Positions 8,194 through 16,490 of a stretch of 64,000 nucleotides of DNA are shown here, piece by piece; within the stretch, counting starts at the first letter, position 1; each line of letters opens with the position of its first letter. The notes beneath the pieces are model-generated. The model searched no databases. It worked only from the letters and a program-made list of their open reading frames with translations, and was not told the DNA's origin. A program made the translations under genes and the position numbers. Source of the DNA: Kangiella sp. (GTDB taxonomy: Bacteria > Pseudomonadota > Gammaproteobacteria > Enterobacterales > Kangiellaceae); the NCBI GenBank assembly GCA_028284185.1, contig JANQSG010000002.1, positions 36,627 to 100,626 of the forward strand, written 5' to 3'.

Positions 8194-9419
8194 TGGCACT
8201 GCCTGAATTTTGTCAAGACTTCGATGCTTATCAGCAATATATTCACGACTATTGTCAGCAACTTAAATTAGAAAAGCCACAGCCAGATGCTGTAAAGAAT
8301 AGTCTGGCACTGGCCCAGAAAGTGGCTGTCAGAATTGCTCAGGAAGGCGCTGTGCCATTTGAAACATTTATGCAAATGGCGTTATATGAACCTGGATTAG
8401 GTTATTATTCCTCAGGCAATCAAAAATTTGGCGCAGGCGGTGACTTTGTTACGGCACCTGAAATTTCCCCTTTATTTGCCCAGACTTTTGCTAATCAATT
8501 TACCCAGATTTTTCCTGAGCAACCTTACCATATTCTTGAGTTGGGTGCTGGCTCAGGGATTTTTGCAGTGGAATCTCTATTGCAGCTGGAAGCATTAGAA
8601 AATTTGCCTGAGAACTATTTCATTTTAGAGGTTTCGGCGGAACTGCAAGCACGTCAAAAATACTTGTTAAATGATAAGGCTAGCCATTTAGCAACAAGGG
8701 TACAATGGTTAACAGAGTTGCCCCAAAATTTTGCGGGTATAGTCTTTGCTAACGAAGTGGTGGATGCTATTCCATGTCAGCGCTATCGAAAAACTGACGC
8801 TGGTTTTGAGCAGGCCAATATCTCAGTTAATGCTCAGGGGTTTCAGTGGCAATGGCAAGCAACTGAATTAAGCTCTGACATAGATGCTGGCCTAATGCGG
8901 CAATGGCCTGGTGGTTATCTATTTGAATACCGGTCAATGGCTGCTGGCTGGTTGGAAAGCCTCATTGAAGCTGTAGCTACAGGCGTTATCTTTTTGGTGG
9001 ATTATGGTTATTCTCAAGCTGAGCTCTACTCGCCATTAAGAACTCAAGGCACTTTGCAGAACTATTATCGTCATCATAAACACGAAAACCCTTTGCAACT
9101 GATTGGTTTGCAGGATATCACCGCCTCGGTGGATTTTACCCAGCTGGCTCTGGCGGCTGATAATCAGAATGCTCAAATATTGGGTTATGCCGAGCAGGCT
9201 ATGTTTTTGATGGGGGCAGGTTTGGAGCAATTGGCGCAACAAAAGATGGAGCAATTGCAGGCTTCTGATACAATGCCTGTCATGAAAATTGGCCAGCAAT
9301 TAAGACAACTATTAATGCCTGATGAAATGGGACAAAGTTGTAAAGTGATGGCCATTGGCAAAAATTACCCGAAAGATTTACAAGGCTTTACTTTAAATAA
9401 TCAATTACACCAACTATGA
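8193..9419 (+). CDS. SAM-dependent methyltransferase, MidA/NDUFAF7 family
   Basis: This 408-residue protein belongs to the COG1565/DUF185 family, whose mitochondrial member NDUFAF7/MidA dimethylates an arginine of complex I. The bacterial substrate is not established. Motifs seen are YYSSGNQKFGAGGDFVTAPE, the SAM-binding ILELGAGSGIFA, FANEVVDAIPC, and FLVDYGYSQAELY. Start ATG at 8193 overlaps the reductase stop (TAATG), and the stop overlaps the next gene in an ATGA arrangement, so the whole run is probably one transcript. Confidence 0.9.
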   Translation: MALPEFCQDFDAYQQYIHDYCQQLKLEKPQPDAVKNSLALAQKVAVRIAQEGAVPFETFMQMALYEPGLGYYSSGNQKFGAGGDFVTAPEISPLFAQTFANQFTQIFPEQPYHILELGAGSGIFAVESLLQLEALENLPENYFILEVSAELQARQKYLLNDKASHLATRVQWLTELPQNFAGIVFANEVVDAIPCQRYRKTDAGFEQANISVNAQGFQWQWQATELSSDIDAGLMRQWPGGYLFEYRSMAAGWLESLIEAVATGVIFLVDYGYSQAELYSPLRTQGTLQNYYRHHKHENPLQLIGLQDITASVDFTQLALAADNQNAQILGYAEQAMFLMGAGLEQLAQQKMEQLQASDTMPVMKIGQQLRQLLMPDEMGQSCKVMAIGKNYPKDLQGFTLNNQLHQL

Positions 9420-9679
9420 ATAAATGTTTAGGCCTTTTGGGCACTGTCTTACTGTTTATATTGCCGCAAACTGCCTGGGCCGCGGACGATAAACTGCCCT
9501 GGTGGGGAGTGATTTTATTGGTATCGAGTATTTCTACTTTGATCTCGTCCTGGTTGGTTTGGCGCAATAAAAAACTGGAAACTTTTACCGAAAAAGCCAT
9601 GGGTTTTGGTGCCTGGTTTTGGTTTATTATTTTTATCCAGGTTATGGTGTATGGCTTTTACCTCTGGTTCACCAAATAG
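9416..9679 (+). CDS. Small membrane protein (87 aa), unknown function
   Basis: The protein starts with a signal-peptide-like segment ending QTAWA-AD near residue 22. Two hydrophobic helices follow (about residues 28-46 and 66-84), separated by WRNKKLETFTEK. It is Trp-rich. Start and stop overlap as ATGA with the preceding methyltransferase, which implies translational coupling. I do not recognise a named family. The position between a MidA-like enzyme and uppP suggests an envelope role only by association. Confidence 0.72.
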   Translation: MNKCLGLLGTVLLFILPQTAWAADDKLPWWGVILLVSSISTLISSWLVWRNKKLETFTEKAMGFGAWFWFIIFIQVMVYGFYLWFTK

Positions 9680-9718
9680 GCAGTGGAATAAAATTTTACA
9701 ACGATAAGAAATTATTTT

Positions 9719-10543
9719 ATGGATACGTTACAAGCAATTTTTTTAGCACTGGTGCAAGGCTTAACTGAATTTTTACCAGTATCCAGTTCAGCCCATTTGA
9801 TCTTGACCTCAAAAATTTTGGGTTGGCAGGATCAAGGCCTGGCCTTTGATGTGGCGGTGCATGTAGGTACCTTAACAGCGGTGCTGATCTATTTTAGAAA
9901 AGAAGTAGTAGAAATGATTAGTGCCTGGTTTGGCTCTACCTTTAAAGGTAAGCATACAGCAAACTCGCGATTGGCCTGGGCGGTGATTTTAGGAACCATT
10001 CCTGTGGGTTTGTTTGGTTTGTTTCTGGAAGCTTTCGATATCGTGGATAATTACTTAAGAGCCATTCCGGTAATTGCCACAACGACTATTGTTTTCGGTT
10101 TGTTATTAGCGCTAGCCGATAAAAAATACAAAAAAGTACAAGCTGAAAAACTAAAAGATGAATATCAATTATCCTGGAAAGATGTAGCCATGATTGGTGG
10201 GGCCCAAGCCTTAGCATTAATTCCAGGAACTTCTCGCTCCGGCGTAACCATGACTGCCGCCGCACTATTGGGTTTTACTCGAACTGCCGCTGCTCGTTAT
10301 TCTTTCTTGCTTTCTATTCCCGCAATCCTGCTACCTGGTGGCTTAAAAGGTTATCAACTCGTCAGCGATGGCGCACACTTTGATTGGAGTTTCTTGATTT
10401 TAGGCGTCATTGTTTCTGCTATTAGCGCTTTGGCCTGTATCCACTTATTCCTTAAGTGGCTTGAAAAGATCGGCTTTATGCCTTTTGTTTGGTATCGATT
10501 GGCGTTAGGGATTGGCTTGTTTATTTTGTTTTTCTTGAGTTAA
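9719..10543 (+). CDS. uppP: Undecaprenyl-diphosphate phosphatase UppP (BacA)
   Basis: UppP dephosphorylates undecaprenyl pyrophosphate at the inner membrane to recycle the lipid carrier for peptidoglycan and other envelope polymers, and its overproduction gives bacitracin resistance. The 274-residue protein has multiple hydrophobic helices. It carries the two family signatures: [17 protein letters not shown] near residue 14 and [17 protein letters not shown] near residue 163. It ends the folB-to-uppP run. Downstream is the inverted cassette array, so uppP marks its left chromosomal border. Confidence 0.97.
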   Translation: MDTLQAIFLALVQGLTEFLPVSSSAHLILTSKILGWQDQGLAFDVAVHVGTLTAVLIYFRKEVVEMISAWFGSTFKGKHTANSRLAWAVILGTIPVGLFGLFLEAFDIVDNYLRAIPVIATTTIVFGLLLALADKKYKKVQAEKLKDEYQLSWKDVAMIGGAQALALIPGTSRSGVTMTAAALLGFTRTAAARYSFLLSIPAILLPGGLKGYQLVSDGAHFDWSFLILGVIVSAISALACIHLFLKWLEKIGFMPFVWYRLALGIGLFILFFLS

Positions 10544-10614
10544 TTTAACTCTTCATTCTATTTCAATGCCTTCACTCTTATAAATATAATAATTGTAAAG
10601 AATTTTATCAAAGT

Positions 10615-10688
10615 GCCTAACGCTTCAATAATCGGTGCGGCTTTTTGCTGCGTCCGGCATCGGCGCGTAGTTAATTGACTTGTTATGC
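10615..10688 (-). other. attC: attC recombination site 2
   Basis: Read on the minus strand, the site opens with GCATAAC (R'') and closes with GTTAGGC (R'). Inside are L'' TCAATTAA and L' TTATTGA, which pair with one extra base in L'', the extrahelical-base hallmark of attC. The central part contains a stem around AAAAAGC. The TAA stop of the nuclease-like gene lies inside R''. On the plus strand it shares TAACGC-TCAA, GGTGCG and GCTTTTTGC with the second site at 12180. Confidence 0.78.
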
Positions 10689-11954
10689 ATTTGAGTCATG
10701 GTAGATATCAAATACGTAGACACGAACTTGAATTAACCGACTATCATCGTCTTTAGACATAAATTCGTAGTGCCACTCCCCTTCACCAATATCTTTTATG
10801 TGCTTTTTAAACCGAGGATGAGACTTCAATGTTTCTGGTGTTTTCTCCAGGAGATCGGTGAACTTTTTATTATGCTTATTAAATATAATGATAGAGGCCT
10901 TACAGTCTCTCCAAGTAAGGTAACCAAGAAGTTGATCTATGGCTTTGCTTAACTCAGAGGCACCTCTCCATACCTTACACTCAGCGATGAATGCTGCTCT
11001 ATTATCGCTTTCAATTTTTATATCTGTTTTCCCTAACTTCCTGAATGCTTCGCCGGCGGCTGCACCTTTATAGTGCCCATTTAAATGGGCAAGAATTATG
11101 TCTCGCAGCTCTTCTTCATCGTGAACGGCGTAAGTTTTTGGTGTTGCCTCAAAGGTTGCGCCTTCATGTCGTATAACTGAGAGAATATGTTCATAATCAT
11201 CTACTGTTATTCCTGGCTCTGCCGCATATCCAGATTGGGGTGGCGGAGGTAAAGGTTTCACCAGTTTTTTCTTAATATCAATAGGCTTAAAACTAGGTGC
11301 AGATCCATTTCTTTTCATTGGGATATTTAGAAAGTCAGCAAGTCTGTCGTGTTTATTTAATCTTTCTCTTCTAGCTTCTACAAGTCTTCTGACATTGACT
11401 TCAAGTGTGTCATTATGCCCCTTAATCTGTGACGACTGGCCATTAATATAAAAGCGAACCCCATCAAGGACATTATCAAGATGTGTTTTTATTTGCTGTT
11501 GAGGATCGTCAGCGGGTTGTTGAATGACAATATCAAGATAGCCAACACCATCCCTATTAGGTGATCGAATATCTCCATGCGGAATAGTTGACCTCCACTG
11601 GTTTGGCTTTAATTGCCATAACGAAGGGTCTCCCGTATATGGAATTGATATGACCACCTTAATCCCTGGCACCATTATTGGGCCACTGTCACCAAAAGGG
11701 TTTCGGCTTCTATTATGGCTTACGTCAACTCTCACTTCTTGCTGAACCATTTCGGCTTTATCTTCATAAAGTTCTAATGGACTAACATATAAATCATTCA
11801 CAATGTGGGCTACCAGATCATCAATGGGAGTTGCCAAAAATTGATCTTGATTAATAGCATCAACTTTATCTTTGGCTGATTTGGCGTAATGATCTAGAGT
11901 CGCACTCAAATCGTCATCCCAAAATAAAGTGTTTTCCCTGCCTCTTCTATACAT
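10683..11954 (-). CDS. PD-(D/E)XK nuclease-like protein (423 aa)
   Basis: I do not recognise a named family for the full protein. The C-terminal third reads as a PD-(D/E)XK nuclease core: GKTDI with D311, AFIAECKVW with E325 and K327, and Q341 in the next helix, preceded by acidic EEELRD near 281. The N-terminal 240 residues are unrelated to that core, with a Pro-rich linker (KPLPPPPQ, about 233-240) between. The stop codon lies inside attC site 2 and the start is 25 bases after a GTTATGC core, so it is probably a gene cassette. Defence against foreign DNA is a plausible but unproven role. ATG at 11954. Confidence 0.8.
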   Translation of the reverse strand: MYRRGRENTLFWDDDLSATLDHYAKSAKDKVDAINQDQFLATPIDDLVAHIVNDLYVSPLELYEDKAEMVQQEVRVDVSHNRSRNPFGDSGPIMVPGIKVVISIPYTGDPSLWQLKPNQWRSTIPHGDIRSPNRDGVGYLDIVIQQPADDPQQQIKTHLDNVLDGVRFYINGQSSQIKGHNDTLEVNVRRLVEARRERLNKHDRLADFLNIPMKRNGSAPSFKPIDIKKKLVKPLPPPPQSGYAAEPGITVDDYEHILSVIRHEGATFEATPKTYAVHDEEELRDIILAHLNGHYKGAAAGEAFRKLGKTDIKIESDNRAAFIAECKVWRGASELSKAIDQLLGYLTWRDCKASIIIFNKHNKKFTDLLEKTPETLKSHPRFKKHIKDIGEGEWHYEFMSKDDDSRLIQVRVYVFDIYHDSNA

Positions 11955-11980
11955 TTACTTTTAGACTCCGTGTTTATGCA

Positions 11981-12088
11981 TAACATAGTAATATATAAAT
12001 TTAATTGTAACAGCTTAATTTATAAGAACATATTTTTGAAGTGTCAGTTTTATGGATATTTTGAGGATTATCGGATTCCTTAATTCCT
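11981..12088. repeat. Direct repeat copy 1 (108 bp)
   Basis: About 90% identical to 12650-12755 (by eye ten substitutions and one 2-bp gap). It encodes the C-terminal part of the small ORF at 12001-12183. On the minus strand the two copies stay identical down to TACTATGTTA and then diverge. GTT is the conserved attC core, so the boundary coincides with a cassette crossover point. Confidence 0.85.
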
Positions 12089-12183
12089 CCAAATTCAATA
12101 TAAGGAAACTCAGAGCCATTGATTGAAATGGTGTGAGCTATTGAGTTCAAGAAACTTTCTAATCTAGCAACAGCAAGCGACAT
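12001..12183 (-). CDS. Small cassette ORF (60 aa), unknown function
   Basis: The ATG at 12183 lies inside the R' core of attC site 1 (GTTATGTCG), typical of integron cassette ORFs with almost no leader. The translation begins MSLAVARLESFLNSIAHT and ends KTDTSKICSYKLSCYN. Its last 28 residues are encoded by repeat copy 1, and copy 2 keeps the same reading frame with a few substitutions (GIKES, NPQ and KTDTSKI are retained). That supports a once-coding sequence. No family is recognised, and no canonical attC follows it. Confidence 0.42.
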   Translation of the reverse strand: MSLAVARLESFLNSIAHTISINGSEFPYIEFGGIKESDNPQNIHKTDTSKICSYKLSCYN

Positions 12184-12241
12184 AACGCCTCAAACAGAGG
12201 TGCGTGCTTTTTGCGCATCCAGCTGCTTTGATTTGTTAAAT
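12180..12241 (-). other. attC: attC recombination site 1
   Basis: Read on the minus strand, ATTTAAC (R'') opens and GTTATGT (R') closes a 62-bp site. L'' is TCAAAGCAG and L' is CTGTTTGA: they pair perfectly except for one extra G in L'', the canonical extrahelical G of attC. A central stem joins GGTGCG to CGCATCC (plus-strand reading). The 3' end of the membrane-protein gene and its TGA stop fall within the site, and the next ORF starts in R'. Confidence 0.78.
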
Positions 12242-12636
12242 GGATCATAACCCCGAACCCAAATATGATAAAAAGCAACTGCAATTAAAATTAGTGTGAA
12301 CATTGTAAACCAAAAACCCTCAGTATCTGCCTCGTAACTTACATCACCTGTTTTGTCATAAGTGATTGATAACATCATAGGTGATGAAAAGTTATTAGGA
12401 ATTAACCAATATGAGCGTTGAACCTTACTTTTTGTAACTCCTCGATAAGTAGTAGATTGGGAGCTATACCCAACAAGAACGCCGCTATAATTAGGGTAAG
12501 CATTACCAATTATTTCTCTATCTTGATGCCAATTAGCAAATTGCCCAACAAGAGCTAAAACTGGTACTAATAATAGAAAGATAGGTAATGAGTATTTAAA
12601 AAGTACCCACATTATTTTGAAATATAACTTCATCAC
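12190..12636 (-). CDS. Two-helix membrane protein (148 aa) in cassette
   Basis: The protein has an N-terminal transmembrane helix (about residues 12-32), a soluble middle of about 75 residues that includes YSGVLVGYSSQSTTYRGV, and a second helix (about 108-126) followed by a basic tail. I do not recognise a family. The last 17 codons overlap attC site 1, so the C-terminal sequence KSKQLDAQKARTSV is largely dictated by the recombination site. An ATG two codons into the frame is preceded by AGGTGATG, a usable ribosome binding region. It is AT-rich compared with cca. Confidence 0.68.
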   Translation of the reverse strand: MMKLYFKIMWVLFKYSLPIFLLLVPVLALVGQFANWHQDREIIGNAYPNYSGVLVGYSSQSTTYRGVTKSKVQRSYWLIPNNFSSPMMLSITYDKTGDVSYEADTEGFWFTMFTLILIAVAFYHIWVRGYDPFNKSKQLDAQKARTSV

Positions 12637-12649
12637 CTATCTACTCAAT

Positions 12650-12770
12650 TAACATAGTAATATAAATCCTATTATAACAGCTTAATTTATAAGAACGTAT
12701 TTTTGAAGTGTCAGTTTTATAGATGCTTTGAGGATTAGCAGATTCCTTAATTCCTTTTAATTGAAATTAG
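12650..12770 (-). pseudogene. Repeat copy 2: truncated remnant of the small cassette ORF
   Basis: The 106 bp at 12650-12755 match repeat copy 1. The reading frame of the 60-aa ORF continues through it (GIKESANPQSIYKTDTSK), but an upstream in-frame stop and the lack of a start leave only the 3' part. It sits immediately downstream of cca and ends at the GTTA core before the membrane-protein cassette. Confidence 0.55.
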
Positions 12771-12792
12771 AAATATATTATTTATTAGCAGG

Positions 12793-14019
12793 TTAGTATT
12801 TAAACTCTGCTTTTGCAGCCTTAATAAGTTTTGTTCTAGCCAGGTCTATAGCTTCTCCTAGTTTTTTCCCTGCATATCCTTTCTCAATTAAAGCTTGGGT
12901 ATCTATATCTTTAGAAGCTTGGTAGCATTGCCAAAGCAATTTACCTTGCTTATAAATCTTATCTTCATTATACAGTCGACCATTAAAGTCGGCTTCGCAG
13001 CTAATAATAAATTGTTTAAGAAGTTCTGGATTACGATAGGCCTTAAGAGCTTTTAAGACTTTTAAAATAGTATTAGGGCGCAGTTCAAACATTTTATGAC
13101 AATGTAAGTGATAACGAGAAACCTGCACCGCGAGTTCTTGATAGTCTTTAGGAATTCTTAAGCGTTTGCAGACGGTTTTGATTATAGGTACGCCAGTTGA
13201 TTCATGACCTTTATGACGTGGCCATTCGCTTTTTGGTGTGGTGCCCTTGCCTAAGTCATGGAATAGGGCGGCAAATCGAACGATCGGATCTTTAGTTTTT
13301 TTAGCTGCTTGTTCTAATACCATCATGGTATGGATTCCAGTATCGATTTCCGGATGCCACTGTGCTGGATTAGGAATTCCCCAAAGTTTATCTAGTTCGG
13401 GGATTAAAACTTTTAACGCACTACATTCTCTTAAAACTTCAAAGTAAACCCAGGGTGATTCAGTTTCCAGTGCTCTTTGGGTTTCCTGCCAGACTCTTTC
13501 CGCGGTGAGTTCCGCAATTTCCGATTGAGCGAGCTCTGTCATCAACTGCAAAGTTTCATTGGCAACATTAAACCCTAGATGATGAAAACGTGCTGCAAAA
13601 CGTGCGACTCTTAAAACTCTTAAGGGATCTTCGGCAAAGGCTGGCGATACATGCCGTAGAATTTTTTTCTCAAGATCCTGTTGGCCGCCATGAGGATCGA
13701 TAATGCTGCCATCAGTGTCTTGGGCCATAGCATTGATGGTTAAGTCGCGGCGGATTAAGTCATCTTCCAGAGTAATAGCAGCCGAAAAATCCACTGCAAA
13801 ACCCTTGTAGCCTTTGCCGGACTTTCGTTCGGTTCGAGCCAGCGCATACTCTTCGCCGGTTTTAGGATCGATAAAGACCGGAAAGTCTTTGCCCACTTCC
13901 TGAAAGCCGGCATCAAGCATCTGTTGTGGGGTGGAACCAACCACCACATAATCACGGTCTTTTATCGGTAAGCCCAGTAACTTATCACGGACCGCGCCGC
14001 CCACCAGGAAAATTTGCAT
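12793..14019 (-). CDS. cca: CCA tRNA nucleotidyltransferase (with HD domain)
   Basis: This enzyme adds and repairs the 3'-terminal CCA of tRNA without a template. The family N-terminus MQIFLVGGAVRDKLLGLPIK starts at 14019 and is preceded by AGG nine bases upstream. The frame is open to 14058 but those 13 residues are not family-like. Visible parts are GGAVRD, the DRDYVVVG catalytic aspartates, RRDLTINAMA, RVLRVARFAARF, and the HD phosphohydrolase motif FAALFHDLGKG of the gammaproteobacterial multifunctional form. The 408-residue length matches. It is divergent from gspA and marks the right border of the cassette array. Confidence 0.96.
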   Translation of the reverse strand: MQIFLVGGAVRDKLLGLPIKDRDYVVVGSTPQQMLDAGFQEVGKDFPVFIDPKTGEEYALARTERKSGKGYKGFAVDFSAAITLEDDLIRRDLTINAMAQDTDGSIIDPHGGQQDLEKKILRHVSPAFAEDPLRVLRVARFAARFHHLGFNVANETLQLMTELAQSEIAELTAERVWQETQRALETESPWVYFEVLRECSALKVLIPELDKLWGIPNPAQWHPEIDTGIHTMMVLEQAAKKTKDPIVRFAALFHDLGKGTTPKSEWPRHKGHESTGVPIIKTVCKRLRIPKDYQELAVQVSRYHLHCHKMFELRPNTILKVLKALKAYRNPELLKQFIISCEADFNGRLYNEDKIYKQGKLLWQCYQASKDIDTQALIEKGYAGKKLGEAIDLARTKLIKAAKAEFKY

Positions 14020-14109
14020 CGAGTTTGCCTGTGTCATTGAGTATGAATGCTTTTGCACTTGCTATTAAGATAACTCATAATAGGCTCAGAGCAATAGCAA
14101 ATATTCCTG

Positions 14110-15789
14110 ATGTACAACGATTTTTTCGGCTTAAAAGAAACGCCATTCACCATTTCTCCCGATCCGCGTTATTTATTTATGAGCGAACGGCATCGTGATG
14201 CTTTGGCACATTTGCTGTATGGCATAGGCGAAGGCGGTGGATTTGTGTTGTTAACGGGGGAAGTTGGAACCGGTAAAACCACCGTTTGCCGTTGTTTATT
14301 GGAGCAACTACCACAAAAGGTGCGCCTGGCTTATATTCTTAATCCCAAGCTTAACTCCGTTGAACTGATGGCGACTATGTGTGATGAGTTGGGTATTGAA
14401 TACGCTAAGGGTGAAAACAGCCTTAAAACTTTTACCGACTTATTAAGTAATTATTTGCTGCAGGCTCATGCAAATGGCCTCAACACGGTTTTGATGATCG
14501 ATGAAGCGCAAAACTTGAGTGTGGATGTGTTGGAACAAATTCGCCTTTTGACCAATCTGGAAACCAATCAGAAAAAACTGCTGCAGATTATTTTAATCGG
14601 CCAGCCTGAGTTGCAAGAATTGTTGGCAAAAAAAGAATTACGTCAGTTAGCACAAAGAATTACCGCTCGCTATCATCTGCGACCTTTATCCCTTGTTGAA
14701 AGCAAAGCTTATTTAGAACATCGACTACGCATTGCCGGGGTTAATCGACCAATTTTTACCAATAAGGCGGTGCAGCAGATCCATAAGGCCAGTCAGGGTG
14801 TACCTCGATTAATTAATGTCATTAGTGATCGTGCTCTGTTGGGTGCCTTTTCCGAGAATCAGCATAAGGTGAATGATAAAACCGTATTGAAAGCCGCGGA
14901 TGAGGTGTTGGGTAGAAAGTCGAGCCATTCTGTTGCAACGCAAAAATCAGCCAGGTCATGGACTCAATGGTTACCAGTAGCGGTGTTGCTTCCAGTATTG
15001 TTGCTCGCTTGGTATGGGTTCCAACAGTATCAAAACCGGCAAGCAGCGGAAAAACAACAGTTATTGGTGGAGCAAGCCGCGGAGCGACAGCAACTTAAGC
15101 AACAATTAGAAGCTGCGCAAAAGGAAATGCAAAACAAGCTCAATGAACTGACTCCTGAAAAAATGGCTAAAGAGTTTTGGAACAGGCAAAGCTGGGATCG
15201 TAACGGAATGCTGGCGTCACAGAATCTGCTGGCTTTGTGGGGGCTAAAGTTTGTGCCCTATCAGTCGGGTGATGCCTGCCAGTTTGCGCTGAATTATGGC
15301 CTTGAGTGTGATCGTGGAACTGCCGACTGGTCTTTTTTACAAAAATTAAATCGACCAGTCAGCTTGAAGTTTCAAGCAGGAACTACAGGAAGTTTTTGGG
15401 GTGTTTTGACGGCTTTAAATGCCGAACAGGTGACTTTACAGTTTGGTGCTAATAAAGTCGAAATAGCTAAAGAAAAACTGAATCCAATTTGGACGGGCGA
15501 ATATCAACTGTTCTGGAAAAAGCCTTTGGGTATGACAGAATCGATCAATCTTTGGAATCGAGGTAGTGCGGTTAATTGGTTGTTAAGCTCGATTGAAACG
15601 ATTGATGGTGCGGCACCGAAAACCAGCCAATACAATAGTGCAGTTCAAGCCTGGGTGACTTCTTTTCAGGAAAATCATGGCTTAATTGCCGATGGGGTAG
15701 TTGGAAAACATACGGTCATGATGATCAATAACCTGACGGTGGAAAATATTCCGCAGTTGAGTTTGCAGGCAACTGCCGGGGGGCGCTGA
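14110..15789 (+). CDS. gspA: General secretion pathway ATPase GspA/ExeA
   Basis: GspA is an inner-membrane ATPase which, with GspB, helps insert the type II secretion outer-membrane secretin through the peptidoglycan. The 559-residue protein opens YNDFFGLKETPFTISPDPRY. It carries Walker A GEVGTGKT at 50-57, Walker B VLMIDEAQNL near 125, and a single transmembrane helix near 280-298. A Glu/Gln-rich coiled coil follows, and the C-terminus is a peptidoglycan-binding type 1 domain (VTSFQENHGLIADGVVG). Its stop overlaps the gspB start. The rest of the T2SS operon is not in the window. Confidence 0.92.
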   Translation: MYNDFFGLKETPFTISPDPRYLFMSERHRDALAHLLYGIGEGGGFVLLTGEVGTGKTTVCRCLLEQLPQKVRLAYILNPKLNSVELMATMCDELGIEYAKGENSLKTFTDLLSNYLLQAHANGLNTVLMIDEAQNLSVDVLEQIRLLTNLETNQKKLLQIILIGQPELQELLAKKELRQLAQRITARYHLRPLSLVESKAYLEHRLRIAGVNRPIFTNKAVQQIHKASQGVPRLINVISDRALLGAFSENQHKVNDKTVLKAADEVLGRKSSHSVATQKSARSWTQWLPVAVLLPVLLLAWYGFQQYQNRQAAEKQQLLVEQAAERQQLKQQLEAAQKEMQNKLNELTPEKMAKEFWNRQSWDRNGMLASQNLLALWGLKFVPYQSGDACQFALNYGLECDRGTADWSFLQKLNRPVSLKFQAGTTGSFWGVLTALNAEQVTLQFGANKVEIAKEKLNPIWTGEYQLFWKKPLGMTESINLWNRGSAVNWLLSSIETIDGAAPKTSQYNSAVQAWVTSFQENHGLIADGVVGKHTVMMINNLTVENIPQLSLQATAGGR

Positions 15790-16487
15790 TGTCCTATATT
15801 TTAGATGCGTTGAAAAAGAAAGAAAGCAGTAATGAGCAGTCAGTGCCGGATATTTCCAGCCAGCATTACCATACTGAGTTTGCAGAAGATAACACCGGAT
15901 TGTCACCTATTGTCTGGATTGTGTTTGTTGTACTGGTGGTAGCAATCATTGCTTATTTAGCTTATCAATTTGGTCAATCGGCAAATTCAGAACCAGTAAC
16001 CCCTATTGCAATTAATGATGATACTTTAGAAAAAGTCAGCCCTGTTAAAGTCAGTAAAACTTTATCAAAAGCAAATGGACAGTCATCAACCAATGAATTA
16101 AAAGTTGAGTCAGTACCGATTGAGGTTGGAACCGCAGTGGTTGAAAAAGTTAAGCGATCCTCAAAAATCCAAACCAGGCAAGTTACAGATAGTTCCAGGG
16201 TGGTGCAGGGTACCGATGCGCAATTGCCAGCAACTGCTCAGAATCCGGCAGTATCCACTCCTGAACTAATCGATAATAATTTATCGGCTTTGCCCAAAAT
16301 ACGTTATAGCAGCCATGTGTATGCGGATAGCCCTCAAGATCGTTTTGTTATGCTTAATGGCAGGACTTATGGTATTGGTGAAAGCCTGGCTAATGGTGTG
16401 AAAATTGAAGATATTCTAGAAGATAATCTTTTGGTTAATTATCGTGGTAAAACTTATAAGATCCCGTCACTAACCGATATTAATTAG
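15789..16487 (+). CDS. gspB: General secretion pathway protein GspB
   Basis: GspB partners with GspA in secretin assembly for type II secretion. The 232-residue protein begins with the family signature MSYILDALKKKESS. It has one transmembrane helix (about residues 39-59) and a long low-complexity periplasmic linker, and ends in the T2SSB-type domain (YADSPQDRFVMLNGRTYGIGE, then a short YRGKTYKIP). The start overlaps the gspA stop by one base (TGATG), so the two are coupled. Confidence 0.9.
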   Translation: MSYILDALKKKESSNEQSVPDISSQHYHTEFAEDNTGLSPIVWIVFVVLVVAIIAYLAYQFGQSANSEPVTPIAINDDTLEKVSPVKVSKTLSKANGQSSTNELKVESVPIEVGTAVVEKVKRSSKIQTRQVTDSSRVVQGTDAQLPATAQNPAVSTPELIDNNLSALPKIRYSSHVYADSPQDRFVMLNGRTYGIGESLANGVKIEDILEDNLLVNYRGKTYKIPSLTDIN

Positions 16488-16490
16488 TAA

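Larger units (their letters stand above)
10615..12755 (-). mobile_element. Integron-like cassette array without integrase (CALIN candidate)
   Basis: Between uppP and cca, reading on the minus strand, are a truncated repeat copy, a membrane-protein gene ending inside an attC site, a small ORF beginning inside that attC, a second repeat copy, a nuclease-like gene, and a second attC overlapping that gene's stop codon. This is the layout of promoterless integron cassettes. No IntI or attI is visible in the window. The boundaries given run from the outer attC core (10615) to the end of the truncated repeat copy (12755). Confidence 0.72.
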
